A stretch of DNA of 64,000 nucleotides from Maea johnstoni (Eukaryota; Annelida; Polychaeta; Spionida; Magelonidae), in assembly GCA_963942565.1 (NCBI GenBank), contig OZ012695.1, forward strand, positions 8,168,584-8,232,583, in the 5' to 3' direction. Shown here piece by piece: positions 24,209 through 37,567 of this stretch. The notes under the pieces were generated by a model that worked only from the letters and a program-made list of their open reading frames with translations, was not told the origin of the DNA and did not search any database. The position numbers were made by a program, and so were the translations under genes. The stretch's first letter is position 1. Each line of letters starts with the position of its first letter.

Positions 24209-24765
24209 CTGCCCACAGTACAGAATCTTTCCTGCAATATGTCCTATTCCCTCTCCTCTGAATCTAACGCCTCTCCTGACTTACTATACCATGGTGATAT
24301 TAAACTACTTCAGACTAATTCGCTTAAATATCCTAATAACTCCCTTGACCCTACCTACTAATCAAGCATCACTTAAGGTAGCTCATGTGGATGATTAATT
24401 CTGATTTGAGTTCTCGTTTACTGCATCTTTCTTTGACTCTTCAGCCTACACAATGCAAATATATTCAATGAAAGGCTTTCCTTCTTTTTGTTAATCAAGC
24501 AAAAGAAAATCTAAGCAATCATTAGGCATAGGTGCCCTTGGGATCTACACTGGATATAGGATATGAGTATTCAAAATTAAATATCTCTTCTTAGTGTCGT
24601 CAACTGAAGCTGCTATTCTCGATTTCAGAGCCGGGATTATCAATTTCACAAATGTAAAGAACGTTATCTTAAACAGAATGTTGCATATTCCTAGAAAATT
24701 TATGCTGTGGAATTGCAATGTTTAACAAAGTCTAAATTAATCTTCCAACAAAATGTAATACTTAC

Positions 24766-24841
24766 ATGCAAGGGTAGCAATGACCACAACAAGAAGGAGA
24801 ATTACGACTGCTGTCTTCATTTTGACTGTACTGGTATAATT
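24766..24841 (-). CDS. exon with start codon and signal peptide of a small secreted protein
   Basis: On the minus strand a strong acceptor (TTCTTTTTCCAG) ends at 24842. The exon then runs 21 nt of leader, an ATG at 24820-24818, and 18 codons reading MKTAVVILLLVVVIATLA plus one base. It is cut by a consensus donor GTAAGT, with its GT at 24765-24764. A basic residue followed by a long Val/Leu/Ile core and a small-residue end is a typical secretory signal peptide. The intron is phase 1. The acceptor upstream of the ATG implies a 5' untranslated exon at higher coordinates, which I could not place. This is the best coding evidence in the window. The family is not recognised. Confidence 0.6.
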
Positions 24842-25068
24842 CTGGAAAAAGAATTTGATAATTAAGTATATACTGTAGATGAGCAATTACATCACCGTTG
24901 TAAAATCAATAAGCCTATATATACATATATTTATGTTTATTTATCTATATGTGTGTGTACAATACATACATTTAGTACATATGTCTACGTATACATGCAT
25001 AAATACATACAAACATACATACATTAATACATGCATACATACATACATACATATATACAAACATTTAT

Positions 25069-25151
<83 letters not shown>

Positions 25152-25200
25152 CATAAATTTATACATAGTTACATTTACATACATTATTTCTAGTGAGTGC
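24842..25200. repeat. (TACA)n / (AC)n / (AT)n compound microsatellite
   Basis: Degenerate TACA repeats (about 24975-25055) pass into CA (about 25070-25082) and then about 64 bp of pure AT (25083-25146). It lies just upstream of the signal-peptide exon on the minus strand, in the presumed first intron or promoter side. The ORFs over it are repeat translations. Confidence 0.9.
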
Positions 25201-26840
25201 CTCGCATAAAATGTACATAGGTAAGGAACTGTGGTTTAACCATGCATTTACTTAACGGGTTAGCTTAAGTTTGAAACTACCAGAGATATTGAGAAATACA
25301 AAGATTTATTCCTCTTATTATATATGATCATAAAGCTGCAAAAAGTGTAGATATTAAATGGAAGCTAAATATTAAAGATGGGCAAGAGAGTGAATGGTGT
25401 TGATATCAAGTCTTTATGTGGAGTTTTTAATATTGCTGGATATTGTGAGGGCATGTGTATATGGCGTTCATCAAATACGGGAAATAGGGTGAATACAGCG
25501 TGAGCGAACAATCCGACCAAGCGGCCAAGGAATACGCCAGATATAACTTCTTAAATTGAATCCAAATTAGACCTGGTGCATGGACCTCTTGCTGCACAGA
25601 TTATTTCATGTTTTGGTGTTTAATAAAATATATCTTTTAAATTTTAGTTAGTATAACTTACTTACGATGAAAATATATCTATGGTATTTAAATTCATGGC
25701 TTTTTTCTGTTTGTAATGTCTGTACATCACTTTACCTTCATAGTGAATTACCCATACGACTAAGTACTTCACTATGACAACAATTAAAATGAATATAGCT
25801 GTTTATTCTAATTAGTATACAACTGCTACTAAGATAATGACAATGACGACAGTTACTACTGCTGAGATATGCTTGGGTATTTCCAATGCCACAGTTTCCT
25901 TCAACATATCTATCCAAGATTACACAAATGGATATTGATCTATAAAAACACATTATTATCACAGAACGGTTCACTTTATACCGATAGTTTCTCTTAGGTG
26001 TTCAGATAGGCTATTAACCTTTGTTTGACAAATTTGACTCTATCGGAAACAAGTAAAGTTTGAAATGTAAAGCAATACTTCAAAGATGGATTAAGAGGTA
26101 GCAATTGAATTGAAAAGAAACATAACTACTTTATACTGATATTTTCTATTAGATGTTCAGACAAGCTATTAACCTACGTTCGACAAAATTGACTTTATCG
26201 GAATCAAATTAAGATTGTTATATAAAGCAATATTTCAAAAACTAATTAACAGGTAGCATTTACCAATGGATACTAGTCCAATTTAAACAAACAAAGATTG
26301 AAATGAAGAGCAGAATTTAAAAGATACACGGTATCATATGTCAATGTATATTAGTTCCCCATGCTGGCATGAAAACCTAGTCAATACATTTCCCATACAT
26401 GCAGTTCTTAACTACTCCCTTCTTAACTCCAGTATGCAACATAAAGTAGCCATCTAATAGTCATCATATTTAAACAGAATGTTCTGTTATACAGTGATTA
26501 TTCTAATCTGAAAGGTGTATATATTAGAAGCTTTATGCTATTGGATATTTCCATTGACCCTAAACGTATTATCCAATCATCCATTGCAGTCCAGTGACAC
26601 TATAAGCACTGTTAAGAATATATATAAAAAAAGAGCCAATGACTGTTCTAAAAGCTTAGGCATTGTATCAACATAAACTATGAAGAAAAATCAATATAGA
26701 TGCTAGACAAGTAAAATGCACTTAACTTACACTAACACTGACATGTTTACATTTTTGGAAAACAGTGCTACTCTCTGAGGTATATAAAACTAAAGAGATT
26801 GCAACGATACTCCTTGAAAAAACAATCACTGACCAACTAG
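25201..26840. other. spacer with one tandem duplication of about 155 bp
   Basis: No exon or RNA is recognised. Two diverged copies of a segment of about 155 bp follow each other: the first from about 25975 (TTTATACCGATAGTTTCTC), the second from about 26130 (TTTATACTGATATTTTCTA). They share GTTCAGA, GCTATTAACCT and GACTTTATCGGAA-type motifs. The upstream exon or promoter of the minus-strand gene may lie here, but I cannot locate it. Confidence 0.5.
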
Positions 26841-28768
26841 TATTTGTGTTAAAGCTGTGATTTACCCACTTCGCACATGCTAGCTGTGTCAGACCTTGGA
26901 ACTCGGTATAGTCACTGTTTCATGCAATAACAATAACAGTCTTTACTGAGTCGTGACTCGTGACTCGTGACAATGTCGATTTACATCGTGTGTAATTTCG
27001 AACATTTCCACACATGGTTAGCAACATGTATACTACTCTGTACCACAACATTCTATACTACTCAAGTAGTATTCTTAACAATACATGGTGCATAGCAATA
27101 AAAAGCATCAAGTGTCACAAAGCTCATCCCTCCCTGTTTCCTCGTGAAATATGCTTGGTAATGGCAGTAGTGACTGTGTGCAAGTGTAATGGTGGCTCAC
27201 ACTGGAAGAACAGGCTTAAACTAGAAAGAGCTGGCCAAAGGCTAATCCCTTCATGTTTATAACGTAGGCATGGGGACTGTAAAGCAGTAGCTTAATCCCC
27301 ATTTTATAATGCAGGCATTTGTGACCACAGAACCCCGGTGTGTTAGTCAATTTCGTCCCTCCAAAAGCATATATAGTATGAGGACTTTTAGAGGGAACAT
27401 ACCTCAGAGCATTGCCATTGATGCATTTTATGCAAATGTTCCACACTGCGCATGTTGTCCTCTAAGCTGTGTGGTTGCATGCCATTTGAATGAATCTAAT
27501 ATCATAAGGTTGGTGACATTTTAATGTCCCCCATAGACATTTAGTTTGGAAACGTTTCGAAGAAATATATCTTATGTTTTGTGTGGGGGTTTCTCTGTAT
27601 CCAGTTGCCATATTTCTGTCACCAAGGCAGATGGGAAATTTAAATGTCGTAGGTTGATTCAGATAAGGGGACACTTAATTGAACATTTGAATAATTACCC
27701 ATGGCTATTTTGACTTCAAAACTTTGAAATGAACAGTAATAACGGTATCATTTTGAAGGAATAGTGGTAATGCTTGCTAGGTTGCTATGCATATTCAATC
27801 AGAGCTGGTCGACATTGGAATGTCACAATTGGACATTTAGCAGGGAACACACGTCATTGGCAGTACCATTTTTGAAATAGTATTCGAGCATTCTGTAGTT
27901 AATACTATGGATTATACCATTTGTGACATGTCATATCACAAGATGACTTAATGCTGTAGTTTAAGGAACTTGCAGCACCTTTATGGTGTTTACTACTGAA
28001 ACGTGGGTTGTATTCCAAAACCTAAATTTCACTCACTGATGCATAAAAGACATGTACATCCTTGACATTTCTGACTGCTGGAGAAGCAGAAGATCCTGAA
28101 CCGTTGTCTTGAAATTGTCAATAAATCACATGTTCCTTACTCCCAAAATAAAAACCATTAAAATTCATACACATGAAGTTTGGTGTTAGCGGCCATTTTT
28201 GAGCTACTTTGAACTTTTTAGCCCAATGCATAACCATCGGTGGAGATTTAGAGCATTTGGCTTCATGCTTTTGAAGCACATTTAAAAAATATATATTCAT
28301 GCTGGGCCACTAAGTATCTAAGGATATATTAATCAGCATTCATATAACAACTATCCTTCAACAATTTAGCTTCGTTGAATTATTTAAGAATGTACCTTGC
28401 TTCATGGAATGGAGACAGCATAAACGGGTTAAAGTAGTTGAGTAGGACTCTAGGTAGTTTTCCATTACTTGAAATGTATTGTTAAGTATGTCCCCCACTC
28501 CCTTCTTTATCCCTTCATATGCATGGCCTACGTAACTGAATCGCCTCTGTAGAGGATATAAAGCCTTTACTTAATACCTGCCAATCCAAAGATTAAAATG
28601 GACTGTACTATGTATTCTACCACGACTGAATCATATAGATGGCCTACCAAATTGAAAGCACCTAGATATGGCCTACCCTAAATTTTGCAAAACTACGATA
28701 AGGGGGTCTGTCCACTACTACTAAACGTATATCAAATAACACACAGATCTTTCACAATGAGTATATAT

Positions 28769-29030
28769 GTGTATGTATGTATGTATGTGTTTATGTATAT
28801 ATGTATGCATGCATGTATGTATGTATGTATGTATGTATTTTTATATTTATGTGTGCAGCTTTGTATGTGTGTATGTATGTCTGGGTGTTTATATATATGC
28901 ATGTATGTATGTATGTATTTATGTATGCATGTATCTATGAATATATATATATCTATATCTATGTATGTATGAATGTATGTATGCTTACATGCATGCAATG
29001 TGTGTATGTATGTATATATGTATGTATGCA
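28769..29030. repeat. (GTAT)n microsatellite
   Basis: Long imperfect TGTATGTA repeats with interspersed TGCATGCA. They generate Met-Tyr-Val-Cys repeat ORFs on the plus strand and Thr-Tyr-Ile-His repeats on the minus strand, which are not genes. Confidence 0.95.
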
Positions 29031-29948
29031 TCCATTTTTAAAAGTAATGATCAGTTGATACAAAGTCGTGACTAGCCAGTGGTTAATGGCAGACGCAAAC
29101 AGAGTACCTGGCGAAGACCATTGAGAAACCCATGCCATCTGCAATTTTTCTACGTCCACCCGTGACCATGAAAATAACCTTTCGACATCAAGACAAAGAG
29201 TGTATTGTATAACTCCCCCGGAACAGTCATGTGACCCAAAAAGTAATGGCTTTGCCCCAATAACCACCTGAGATAAGCATTGCCCATTGTAGAAATACAT
29301 TTGCTATGATGTACAGGCTTTTTTGTACTGATTAGCAATATTTGTACTTTATGGGCAACAAATTGTATTCAACTAAATGACTATTCTAAAAACTTGAGGC
29401 ATAGTCCATGATTGGAAAATAATGAACGCTTCAATGGCTGCCGCAATTACGATCTATTACGATGTGCTATGATTGCACTACTTTGGATGACAAACTGAAG
29501 GCAACTTCATTTTGGTTTTCCACAATCACAGAACTTTATCCATCAGAGATATTGATCATATCTCTGAACAGCATCAGCGTCTCAAATGTGATATTATCTG
29601 TAAGCTCTATGTTGCACCATTGTTGCCAAAATCTTTCATGACTGCATATTTGTTACCGCATGAGAGCAGCTACACACATAACTTAGGTATTGCATCTTCC
29701 CATGAACTCAGTTTACCTCAATCTTGAAAATACTAGTTCTCACTATAACTCTTATCTTTTACTGCAGGGGGTGCAGTGCAATAAAAAGCATCAAGTGTTA
29801 CAAACATTATCCTACCCTGTGTCTCGTGAAGTATGCTTGGTAATGGCAATAGTGACTGTGTGCGATTGAAGGTCTGTCCACTACTACTAAAAGTATGTCA
29901 AATTACACACAGATCTTTCACAATGAGAATTTATATGTAATGCATTCA

Positions 29949-29980
29949 TGAATGTATGTATGTATGTATGTATGTATCTA
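29949..29980. repeat. (GTAT)n microsatellite, short
   Basis: A short TATG repeat preceded by the same ATCTTTCACAATGAG leader found before the repeats near 28769, 46525 and 47104. The microsatellite is therefore part of the duplicated unit. Confidence 0.9.
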
Positions 29981-30366
29981 TGCACGCATAACTATTACTC
30001 TTATCTTTTACAGTAGGGGTGCAGTGCAGGAAAAAGCATCAATTGTTACAAATATTATCCAACCCTGTTTCTCGTGAAGTATGCTTGGTAATGGCAGTAG
30101 TGACTGTGTGCAATTGTAATGGTGGTTCATACTGGAAGGACAGGTTTAAATTAGAAAAGCTGGCCACAAGCTTATCCCTTCCTGTTTACAACGTATATGA
30201 CTTAAATATTGCTTCTTCCCATGAACCCACTGAATCTCCTCTGTGGAGGATTTAAAGACTTTACTTATAACCTGCCAATCCAAAGGTTAAAATGGACTGT
30301 ACAGTGTATTCCTCCTCATATGGATGGCGTACCAAATTGAAAGCACTTAGTTGGGACCAAGGAATG

Positions 30367-30605
30367 TATGGTTGTAGTTGTGTGTGTATGTTTGTACTTG
30401 TGTATGTATGTATGGGTGTATGTATGTATGTATGTATGTGGTAATGTATGTATGTATGTATGTATGTATGTATGTATGTATGTATGTATGTATGTATGTA
30501 TGTATGTTTGTATGTATGTATGTATGTATGCTTGCATGCATGCGATATCTATATGTATGTATGTATGTTCATATGTATGTATGTATGCATGTATGTATGC
30601 ATGCA
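30367..30605. repeat. (GTAT)n microsatellite
   Basis: About 240 bp, including one run of about 60 bp of nearly perfect TATG. It is followed by TGCATGCA and the duplicated tail with GGATTCATGTCAGT, as at 47345-47400. Confidence 0.95.
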
Positions 30606-31693
30606 AACTTTTTTGTTTGTTGCCATATATGCATGCATACAAGGATTCATGTCAGTAAATGTGCGTCTACAAGTTTGTTTGTGTTTATGCCCACAGGAGA
30701 CATTAGGGGTCATCTATAAGTGATGCATGCTCATGCATGCAGTCAAGGGGCATGTCTGCTAACTTTCATTTGCAAACAAACCATGAGCGGCAAAGAAAAA
30801 GATATCTTATCCTATTGCCATATTGGCTATATTAGACCAATTAATGGCAAAATGTTTCATGTGTTGGATAAAATACCACTAATGGTCCTACTCTCAAAGT
30901 GGTTGATGAATAAGCAACTGAATAGGAAAAAATTATAGGTGGTTCTCAGTGGAAACTAAACACGGGACCTGGGACATGCTTGACTGCTAGCCTACCCATT
31001 AGTCCATATTAAGCCATCTCTGAATATGTTGCTGTTCAATGGAATATGTAACATTTTAACACATTGGTAAAATTAAACATCATTTCCCAAGTCACACAAA
31101 ATAGTTCTTTTACATCGCAGGTTTAACAGTGCAAAACTTTAGATAATAATTACGCGAGACCCCATTGCACTCTTGCAGATGACACATTGTATGCCACCCC
31201 ATTATGATTTCTGACTGTAACGGAACGTTGTCCACCAGAGACATATATTGTAGTTGTGAACAGCAGCGGCGGTGGCACCACTGTGATTAACATTGTAAGC
31301 TCCACGTTATACCAGTAATTGTTCGCGGCTGCAGATATGTTGCCATATGCTAGAAGCTACACACATAATTAGAATATTGCTTCTTCACTATGAACCCAGT
31401 TTACCTCAAACATAAAAGTACTAGTGGTAATATTACTCTTATATCATACAGTAGGAGGTGCAGCACAATATCAAACATCAAGTGTAGCAAAAATTACCCT
31501 GCCGTGTTTTTCTTGAAGTATGCTTGGTAGCTGTTGATGGCTGTCTGTATGGGACTGTAATGGTAGCTTTCACGTGAAAGAACGGATATAAAGTGGAAAG
31601 AGTTGGTTCAAAGCCAATCCCTTCCTGTTTGCAATGTAGGCATGGCGACTACAAAACCGAAGCCTAATCCCTATTCGACCAAGGGGGCCTGAT

Positions 31694-32124
31694 ACATTTC
31701 ATGAGCGTATCAGCGCCCACCTATTTCCGAGCGAAGTCATGAGCTCGGAATTACATTGCCGCATCTGCTACAGTCGCCGCCATTTTAAAATGGCGGAGAA
31801 CGCACGATCTCACGAGACCTTTTAGCAAGCACACCTGGAGTGTGCGGGAATACTAAAAAGAGATCGCTACTAGACCATTCGTGCCGTAATGTAACGATTG
31901 ATTCCTGTAAATTCTATTAATTGTATCAATTTCATGGGCGTATCTGAGCTTCCGGTCTCGCTAAGAATCGCGAGTTCAGAAGACGCTCCCACGTAATGTG
32001 ATTGTTGCGTGTTTCTGGACGTGCAACAATCACATCACGTGAACTTGTCACAGCTGGCCGTAATTGGGTCACGGATCACAACGTGCAGTATTACTTTGAC
32101 CGTGACCCTGAGCGGCAATAATAT
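31694..32124. other. start of a block of about 10.5 kb interrupting a 2.3-kb unit
   Basis: The 2.3-kb family stops at CAAGGGGGCCTGATACAT and resumes near 42184 (AATATAAATCTTGCAAC), which normally follows within about 20 bp. This first segment holds short inverted motifs such as GTGATTGTTGCG against TGCAACAATCAC (about 31998-32036) and GCCGCCATTTTAAAATGGCGG (about 31776-31796). No ORF. Confidence 0.55.
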
Positions 32125-33722
32125 AATGCTGGCAATTTAGCCAAGAAGCGAGCGCGAAGCTTTGGATGATTTCAGTTTTTCCGTTCTGACCAAGAGATTG
32201 ACCTTTAAACTAAATGGCATACTCATTATTACGATTTCAAGCTGTCGCAAAATCTACATTTGCAACCGCTTTTAAAGCGAATTGATAGCCAAATGGAATA
32301 AATTGTTGCGGTTCCAACGATCTAAATTTCATTAAAATTGACCCACGGAATGGCGAGCAATTTATTTTTTATTGTGAACGTACATTGCCGGCTGTATGCG
32401 TATCTTGGAAAGATTGATCAGGAGAGCCTGCCAACTCATCAGCCTTTCCTGGGACGAAACTATGTATGTGTTCTCACGTTTTGGCCTTGTGAAATTTAAA
32501 AAATGAAAGATGTGAAATGAAATTGGAAAAAATAAAACTTGTGAAAAATCAGCTACAATAGGGAATATTTCATGCAACAAAGGCAGAGAACTGAAAATCG
32601 GGAAAAAACAAATGTGGAGTAATTTTCAAAACTATAACATGTGGTAAGAGCAAAAGGCAAACTTAGATTTAGTCATTAGACATATTGCAACTTAGACATA
32701 TGCATTTAAAAAACTTCCCGCCCATGACTTTGCCCTTTTTCGAAAGGGCAAATTATATACCGTTTTGAGCGTAGATGACCAGGCAACAAATAGCGCTCTC
32801 TATCGGCGGAATATGGCACGAAAATGACGTCATCGAATCCCGCCAAATGACAAGTGGCGACATCTAGGGGAAAATGTCGACACTAGCACCAGTTATGCTG
32901 ATACACTGTTAAAATGAATTACTGGTCTTTCCGTGGGTCAATTTCAATGCGCTTTAAGTTTTTAGAACCGCCACAATTAATTCTGCTTGTCAATTAATTC
33001 AAGTTGAAATATGTTGCGAAATGACGATTTTGCAACAGATTGAAGTCATTGTAATTTCATGCCATATTTTCGGTCAATCGCTACTCCTTCTGTGTGGTTA
33101 TTGCACAAATATAAAGTTTAGATCATGGAGCTCCTGATAAATTTTCGCGAAGAACAAGTAAATATTGACGTCACGTAACTTTTTGACTGCATTTGAAGGG
33201 GAATGCCAGCGGCGGATCTTGGATTTCAGGGAACGGGGGTGTGCAATTTGGACCTTTTATTTGATCCTTATGGGAAGTAATCCCAGTAATCCCGGCAGGA
33301 AAAAAACTTTACTTAAATAATCCTTAGATCGTGTCCTCATTTTAAAAATTGTAGGTCTCGTCCCAATTTTATATATACCATCAATCTCCCCGTGCGATGC
33401 ATGGTATTGGGGATAGTGGAAAAAATTGCCTCCGCCCCCCTAAATTCTGAGACAAAAAGTATGTTTATTCACGCGGTAGTGCTGCAAAGAGGTTTGCCTA
33501 GTTTGGAAGGCAAAAACGAACTTTTCGTGGGAAAAAAGAGGAAAAAAGCGGTTAGCCAACTTAAGTTAGATAGACTATAGGGGCGCACCGGGTGAGTCCT
33601 CCCTCCTGGATCCGCCTATTAGGCAGAAATATCGAGCTGCGAAAGCATTTAAAGCTTTGAAATTGTGAAAATCATGAATTCCGAATCTATGCACACTCTT
33701 CCTTGCCATGCCAATATCATTC
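32125..33722. mobile_element. TIR element of the 205-bp repeat family (about 1.6 kb)
   Basis: The left end contains TAATGCTGGC and AAGAAGCGAGCGCGAAGC. The right end contains CTTCCTTGCCATGCCAATATCA, an inverted and diverged match to the family end TGACGCTGGCATGGCC seen at 42912. Just inside each end are a reversed (32160-32345) and a forward (32880-33070) copy of the 205-bp repeat, carrying ATTGACCCACGG and its complement. A hAT-like MITE is nested at 33207-33621. No transposase frame and no clear target duplication. Confidence 0.5.
33207..33621. mobile_element. hAT-like MITE, 415 bp
   Basis: The left end CAGCGGCGGATCTTGGA and the right end GGATCCGCCTATTA are imperfect inverted repeats sharing GGCGGATC. 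This kind of CAG-start, GGCGGATC terminus is common in hAT-derived miniature elements. I cannot find a matching 8-bp target duplication, so the ends are approximate. Confidence 0.55.
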
Positions 33723-34085
33723 AAAGAAAAGTAAAAATATTTAGTAAAGCTGCCGCTCGGCCTTTGCGCTTTTCGGAAGCACGAATTATATTATAAATCG
33801 CCCTAATTTTCGTGGTCTGTGCCATTTTGTTCCGGTGCTGAGGCAGCTGGGTACCCTATTTTTTTTATATTTCTCCCAGAGAGTTTTATTTTTCATATTA
33901 AAATACCTGTATTATTACATTCCGAGTCATAGTTTATAGTTTTCCAACTTTACAATTTATAATTTGCTGATTTTTCGTTTGATCGGTGATGTCCGCCGCG
34001 TGCAGCGTCTGCTACTCGGCGTTTTGGCGGGAAATTTTGCAGCGCCCTCTATTGACAGTGACCGTAACTAAAATACGTCAGGTTT
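33723..34085. other. spacer with a Helitron-like sequence fragment
   Basis: The phrase GAAATTTTGCAGCGCCCTCT near 34030 resembles the start region of the Helitron at 37955 (GGAAAATTTTGCAGCGCC). This may be a partial relative. Otherwise nothing is recognised. Confidence 0.35.
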
Positions 34086-34941
34086 TGCTTGAAGTATGAA
34101 ATGAAATCATCTGAAGCTACGCCTTTGCGTGCGTCAATTCTAATGCGGTTTGAATTTTTAGAACCGCCATAAGTTCCTCTACATGCTTCTCAATTGGCTT
34201 TCGAATTTTTTAACAAATGAAGATTTTGCGACAGGTTGAAATTATAATTTTTATGGCAATTTTTTTCGCTGAATTTATACTATCTTTTGCTCAGTATGAA
34301 ATGAAATCATCTGACGCTACGCTTTTCCGTGGGTCAATTCTAATGCGGTTTAGATTGTTAGAACCGCCACAAGTTCCTCTACATGCTTCTCAATTGGCTT
34401 TCAAATCTGTTAAGAAATGAAGATTTTGCGACAGGTTGAAATTGTTGTAATTTTTTGTCACTTTTTTTTCGCTGAATCTGTGCTATCTTTTGGTCAGTAT
34501 GATATGAAATGAACCGAAGCTATGCCTTTCCGTGGGTCAATTTTAATGCGGTGCAGATTGTTAGAATCGCAACAATTTCCTCTACATGCTTCTCAATTTG
34601 CTTTTTAAATCTGTTGCGAAATAAAGATTTTGCGAAAGGTTGAAATCTTAGTAAGTTTTATGCCAGCTTTAGTAGCGGTAGAAGTTGCCAGGGTAGCGGA
34701 CTCAATGTTCACGGTATAAAATGAATTACTCGCCTTACCGTGGGTCAATTTTAATGCTGTTTAAATTGTTAAAACCGCCACAATTAATTCTACTTGCTGC
34801 TAATTAATTAATTAATTAAAAGAAGGATTTGGCGATAGGTTGAAATATTAGTAATTTTCATGCCATCTGTAGTAGTGGGAAAAGTTGCCTGGGTGTTGGA
34901 CTCAATGTTTACTGCAAAAATCTATGCTATCATTTGGTTAG
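34086..34941. repeat. 205-bp tandem repeat array, first block
   Basis: The core GAACCGCCA or a variant recurs at about 34161, 34361, 34563 and 34772, spacing 200-209 bp. Each unit has GTGGGTCAATTCTAATGCGG before it and TGAAGATTTTGCGACAGG after it. Units are strongly diverged, so the array is old. The short ORFs are not conserved between units. Confidence 0.8.
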
Positions 34942-37567
34942 CCTAGCTTACTAGAGCTGGCTTATTCTTTACCAACTAGTCATTATTTTGTGACTAGTCA
35001 AGTCATTATAGTACTTTTCAGATTTGCCAGATGGCAGCACTGCTGAATTCTCTCATGGCTGTTAAGCCAGCCTAGTGTCACAGTTGTACCTATCAATAGA
35101 ATCAGCTTTGAACCTGTTAAGCCGACAGCAGGAAAAAGTCTTCTGTCGAATATTCATAGTCCAACCACAGACCTTCATTTCTTGTAAGCATATTTCAGAC
35201 CAGCCCATTGAGAAGTGATGGGCATGTTTATGATAACATATGCTGGACTGTGATTGTGTAGAACAAACACAGTTTCCAACTTAAAAATTCAAACTGTATG
35301 TGTGAATACCCTTATAAAAGGCAGAGCTTTATTCTTATCTCAACAAACTGGACTGGGTAATCTGCAGTGTATGAGCCGCTCCCACTCGCTATGGATGCAT
35401 ATTTAGCAAAGGAAAGTGGTCCTAGAAATCCACCTGAACTGTCCGCTGTGCTAGTGATATTACCACTAATATCTCTAATGGAGGAGCACACAAGGAAACT
35501 TCAGAGAAACTTCTGATTAGCAAACCCAGCTATGTATTTGCTAGCCCCAAGGCAATACTACAGGGAGGAAGGGCTATATATTGAAATCCAGGGCATTTTA
35601 TTAGTGCCAGAAAGCCACATATATTGAGTCATTGATGAAAGTCATCGTATATCAAAATGGTAAATATATTTTCATTCTTTATCCAGGGGCTAAGCCCAGT
35701 TTTAGGGATAAAACAAAAGTTAAAACTAATTCTTCCACAATTGGTGGGTGTCTAGTTTGATGTATCTTAATAACTTAATTTCAATGCTTAATTTTACCCG
35801 TTACCTATTTTAAATGTTAAATAGTAGACAACTCAATAAGAAAAAGATGAGTGGGGAGATGCATATTTAAGTGAATGACATGAGATTAAAAAATAGTACA
35901 TTGTCTATTTGTCTTTACAAGTGACTAGCAGGGGGTGGTGGTCAAAAGTTCTCAAAGTCTCCCTCCCCTCATAGTCCATGAGCTGACGTTCAAAATCCCC
36001 CCCCCCCCCCCCCTGGGGAATTTTGGAGACTATTGAATTTTACCAAAATTTGCTTAAAATCTAAACTTTAGAGTGAGAAAATGCAATACTAGACCTCTTT
36101 TGTGACATGATGCTGTTTTTCTGTTGTTTGCATACTTCTTGCTTTTAAAATGATTTTGGGCCATATGTGAGGGAGCCCTATCCATTATCAGAAGGACATT
36201 TTTGTGCCACATAGGACAGTTTTATGCCATAAATTGTTATTGTAACCTGGGCTCGAAATTAATAGGAGAGCCCAATTGCATCTTTAATCACTTAATAGCT
36301 ATCTAAAGGTCTTGCGTATAGAAACCAGTACATCTTTGGGCTCCCTAAAGAAATTTGAGGGAGCCGCAGGAGAATTCAAAGGAGCCCACAGGGCCCAAGG
36401 CAACACCCGTATTTCGAGTCCTGGTAACTCACTAATACCAACTCACATTGTCAACAGGGAACATTCAAACCATAAATCAAGATTATCAAACACACTCAAT
36501 AGTTCCACCAATATGCCTGAATGGGCATAACAAAGGATCCCGCTCCCCCTCCCATACTAGCTATTTGTGGTGAACAAATAGCCTTTAGGTTGGCATGAAG
36601 CATTTAAACTGTTTTTGAGTTTTAACCATAATATCCAATCCTTGAGTGAAATATATGTGCTGTGTGCTGATCCATGGAGAGAAATGACTGCAGAACTAGA
36701 TACTGACCCACATAGATCCGGGCCATAAATGCCATAATTGCCGGTACTGAATCTATTCATTGTTCCCATAACCCCATCACCCAGTTTAGAGTAGAAAATT
36801 TGTCTAAGTCAAGTTAAATCTTTATTTCAGAAAGTATAGAAGTTGCAATACATAGGCGAAAACAGACATATGTACATGTTTAAAACAGAAATACAAACAT
36901 TATTTTCTTTAGTGGACAGAATATTAACCAGAGGGCTCTACACTTCTGCTGCATGGTCTTAGCCAGGAGGGCGTCTGGGTGTCTTTTTGGACACCCAAAC
37001 CCTTAAAAAGCACCCCTAAGGACTTTTTGTGAAGAATTTCTTAAAATGTCAATCTAAAGCATATAATTGAGTTTTTTCATCTCCATTTAATTCCAATGAC
37101 ACTGTATAAGAATATCATGCCTTATTTTGATAAATTAATACATGTTTATGGTTGAAATATGAGTATGTTGTGGTCCCCCTTAAAATTTTGATAAACTTTT
37201 AGGCACCCAGTTTTAGGCACCCAGTTTCCAAATCCTGGCGAAGACCCTACTTCTACAATATAGTTCTATAGAGGTAATTAAGTTTGAGGAAGTGGTCTTC
37301 AAGTGGTTTGGGTATGAATACCCTAGCAACCTCCCTTGGAGGTAGGCGTGCCATTAAGCCACGTGCATCCTAATGTATGCACACTCAAAACAGATAATGA
37401 GCCACAAGGAACCCGAGCAATGTGTCCAGGCTGAATACCAATAACCGACACCTGGTGTGGAGATTAAGAACTAAACTGGACTCAGCAAGCACAGTGAATA
37501 AAGACAGCAAGCATTATAAGAGAGCAGGCAATATTCAGAAATACAAATGTATTCAGCCTGGTATCGA
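34942..37567. mobile_element. 2.6-kb insertion between copies of GCTATCATTTGGT
   Basis: The 205-bp array breaks at 34941 and resumes at 37568. The 13-bp word GCTATCATTTGGT stands on both sides (34929-34941 and 37568-37580), whereas other array units read GCTATCTTTTGGT. A shared private variant supports a target duplication. A length of 13 bp would suit target-primed retroposition, but I see no reverse transcriptase. The insert carries a poly-C run (35996-36013) and a hAT-like MITE (36952-37249); the rest is unrecognised. Confidence 0.45.
36952..37249. mobile_element. hAT-like MITE, copy 1 (about 298 bp)
   Basis: Starts CATGGTCTTAGCCAGG and ends CCTGGCGAAGACCCTAC. It is the reverse-complement relative of the element at 56548-56865, sharing CTTTTTGGACACCC and TTTCTTAAAATGTCAAT. 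The flanking duplication is degraded here. Confidence 0.7.

Larger units (their letters stand above)
26841..31693. repeat. duplicated block A: 2.3-kb family pieces plus GTAT microsatellites
   Basis: A mosaic of segments seen elsewhere in the window. 26860-27300, 29040-29860 and 31130-31693 match pieces of the 2.3-kb family (motifs TGTGATTTACCC, GACTAGCCAGTGG, CGTGAAGTATGCTTGG). About 27200-31140 is paralogous to 44960-47840, including the CTACCAAATTGAAAGCAC segment, the microsatellites and the GGTAAAATTAAACATCATTT end. No conserved protein is seen in any frame. Confidence 0.75.

Noticed and set aside
34942-37567. Insert considered as an LTR-type element
   Set aside because: No terminal direct repeats of LTR size, no primer-binding-like site next to an end, and no recognisable frames. 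A 13-bp flanking repeat is also too long for that class.
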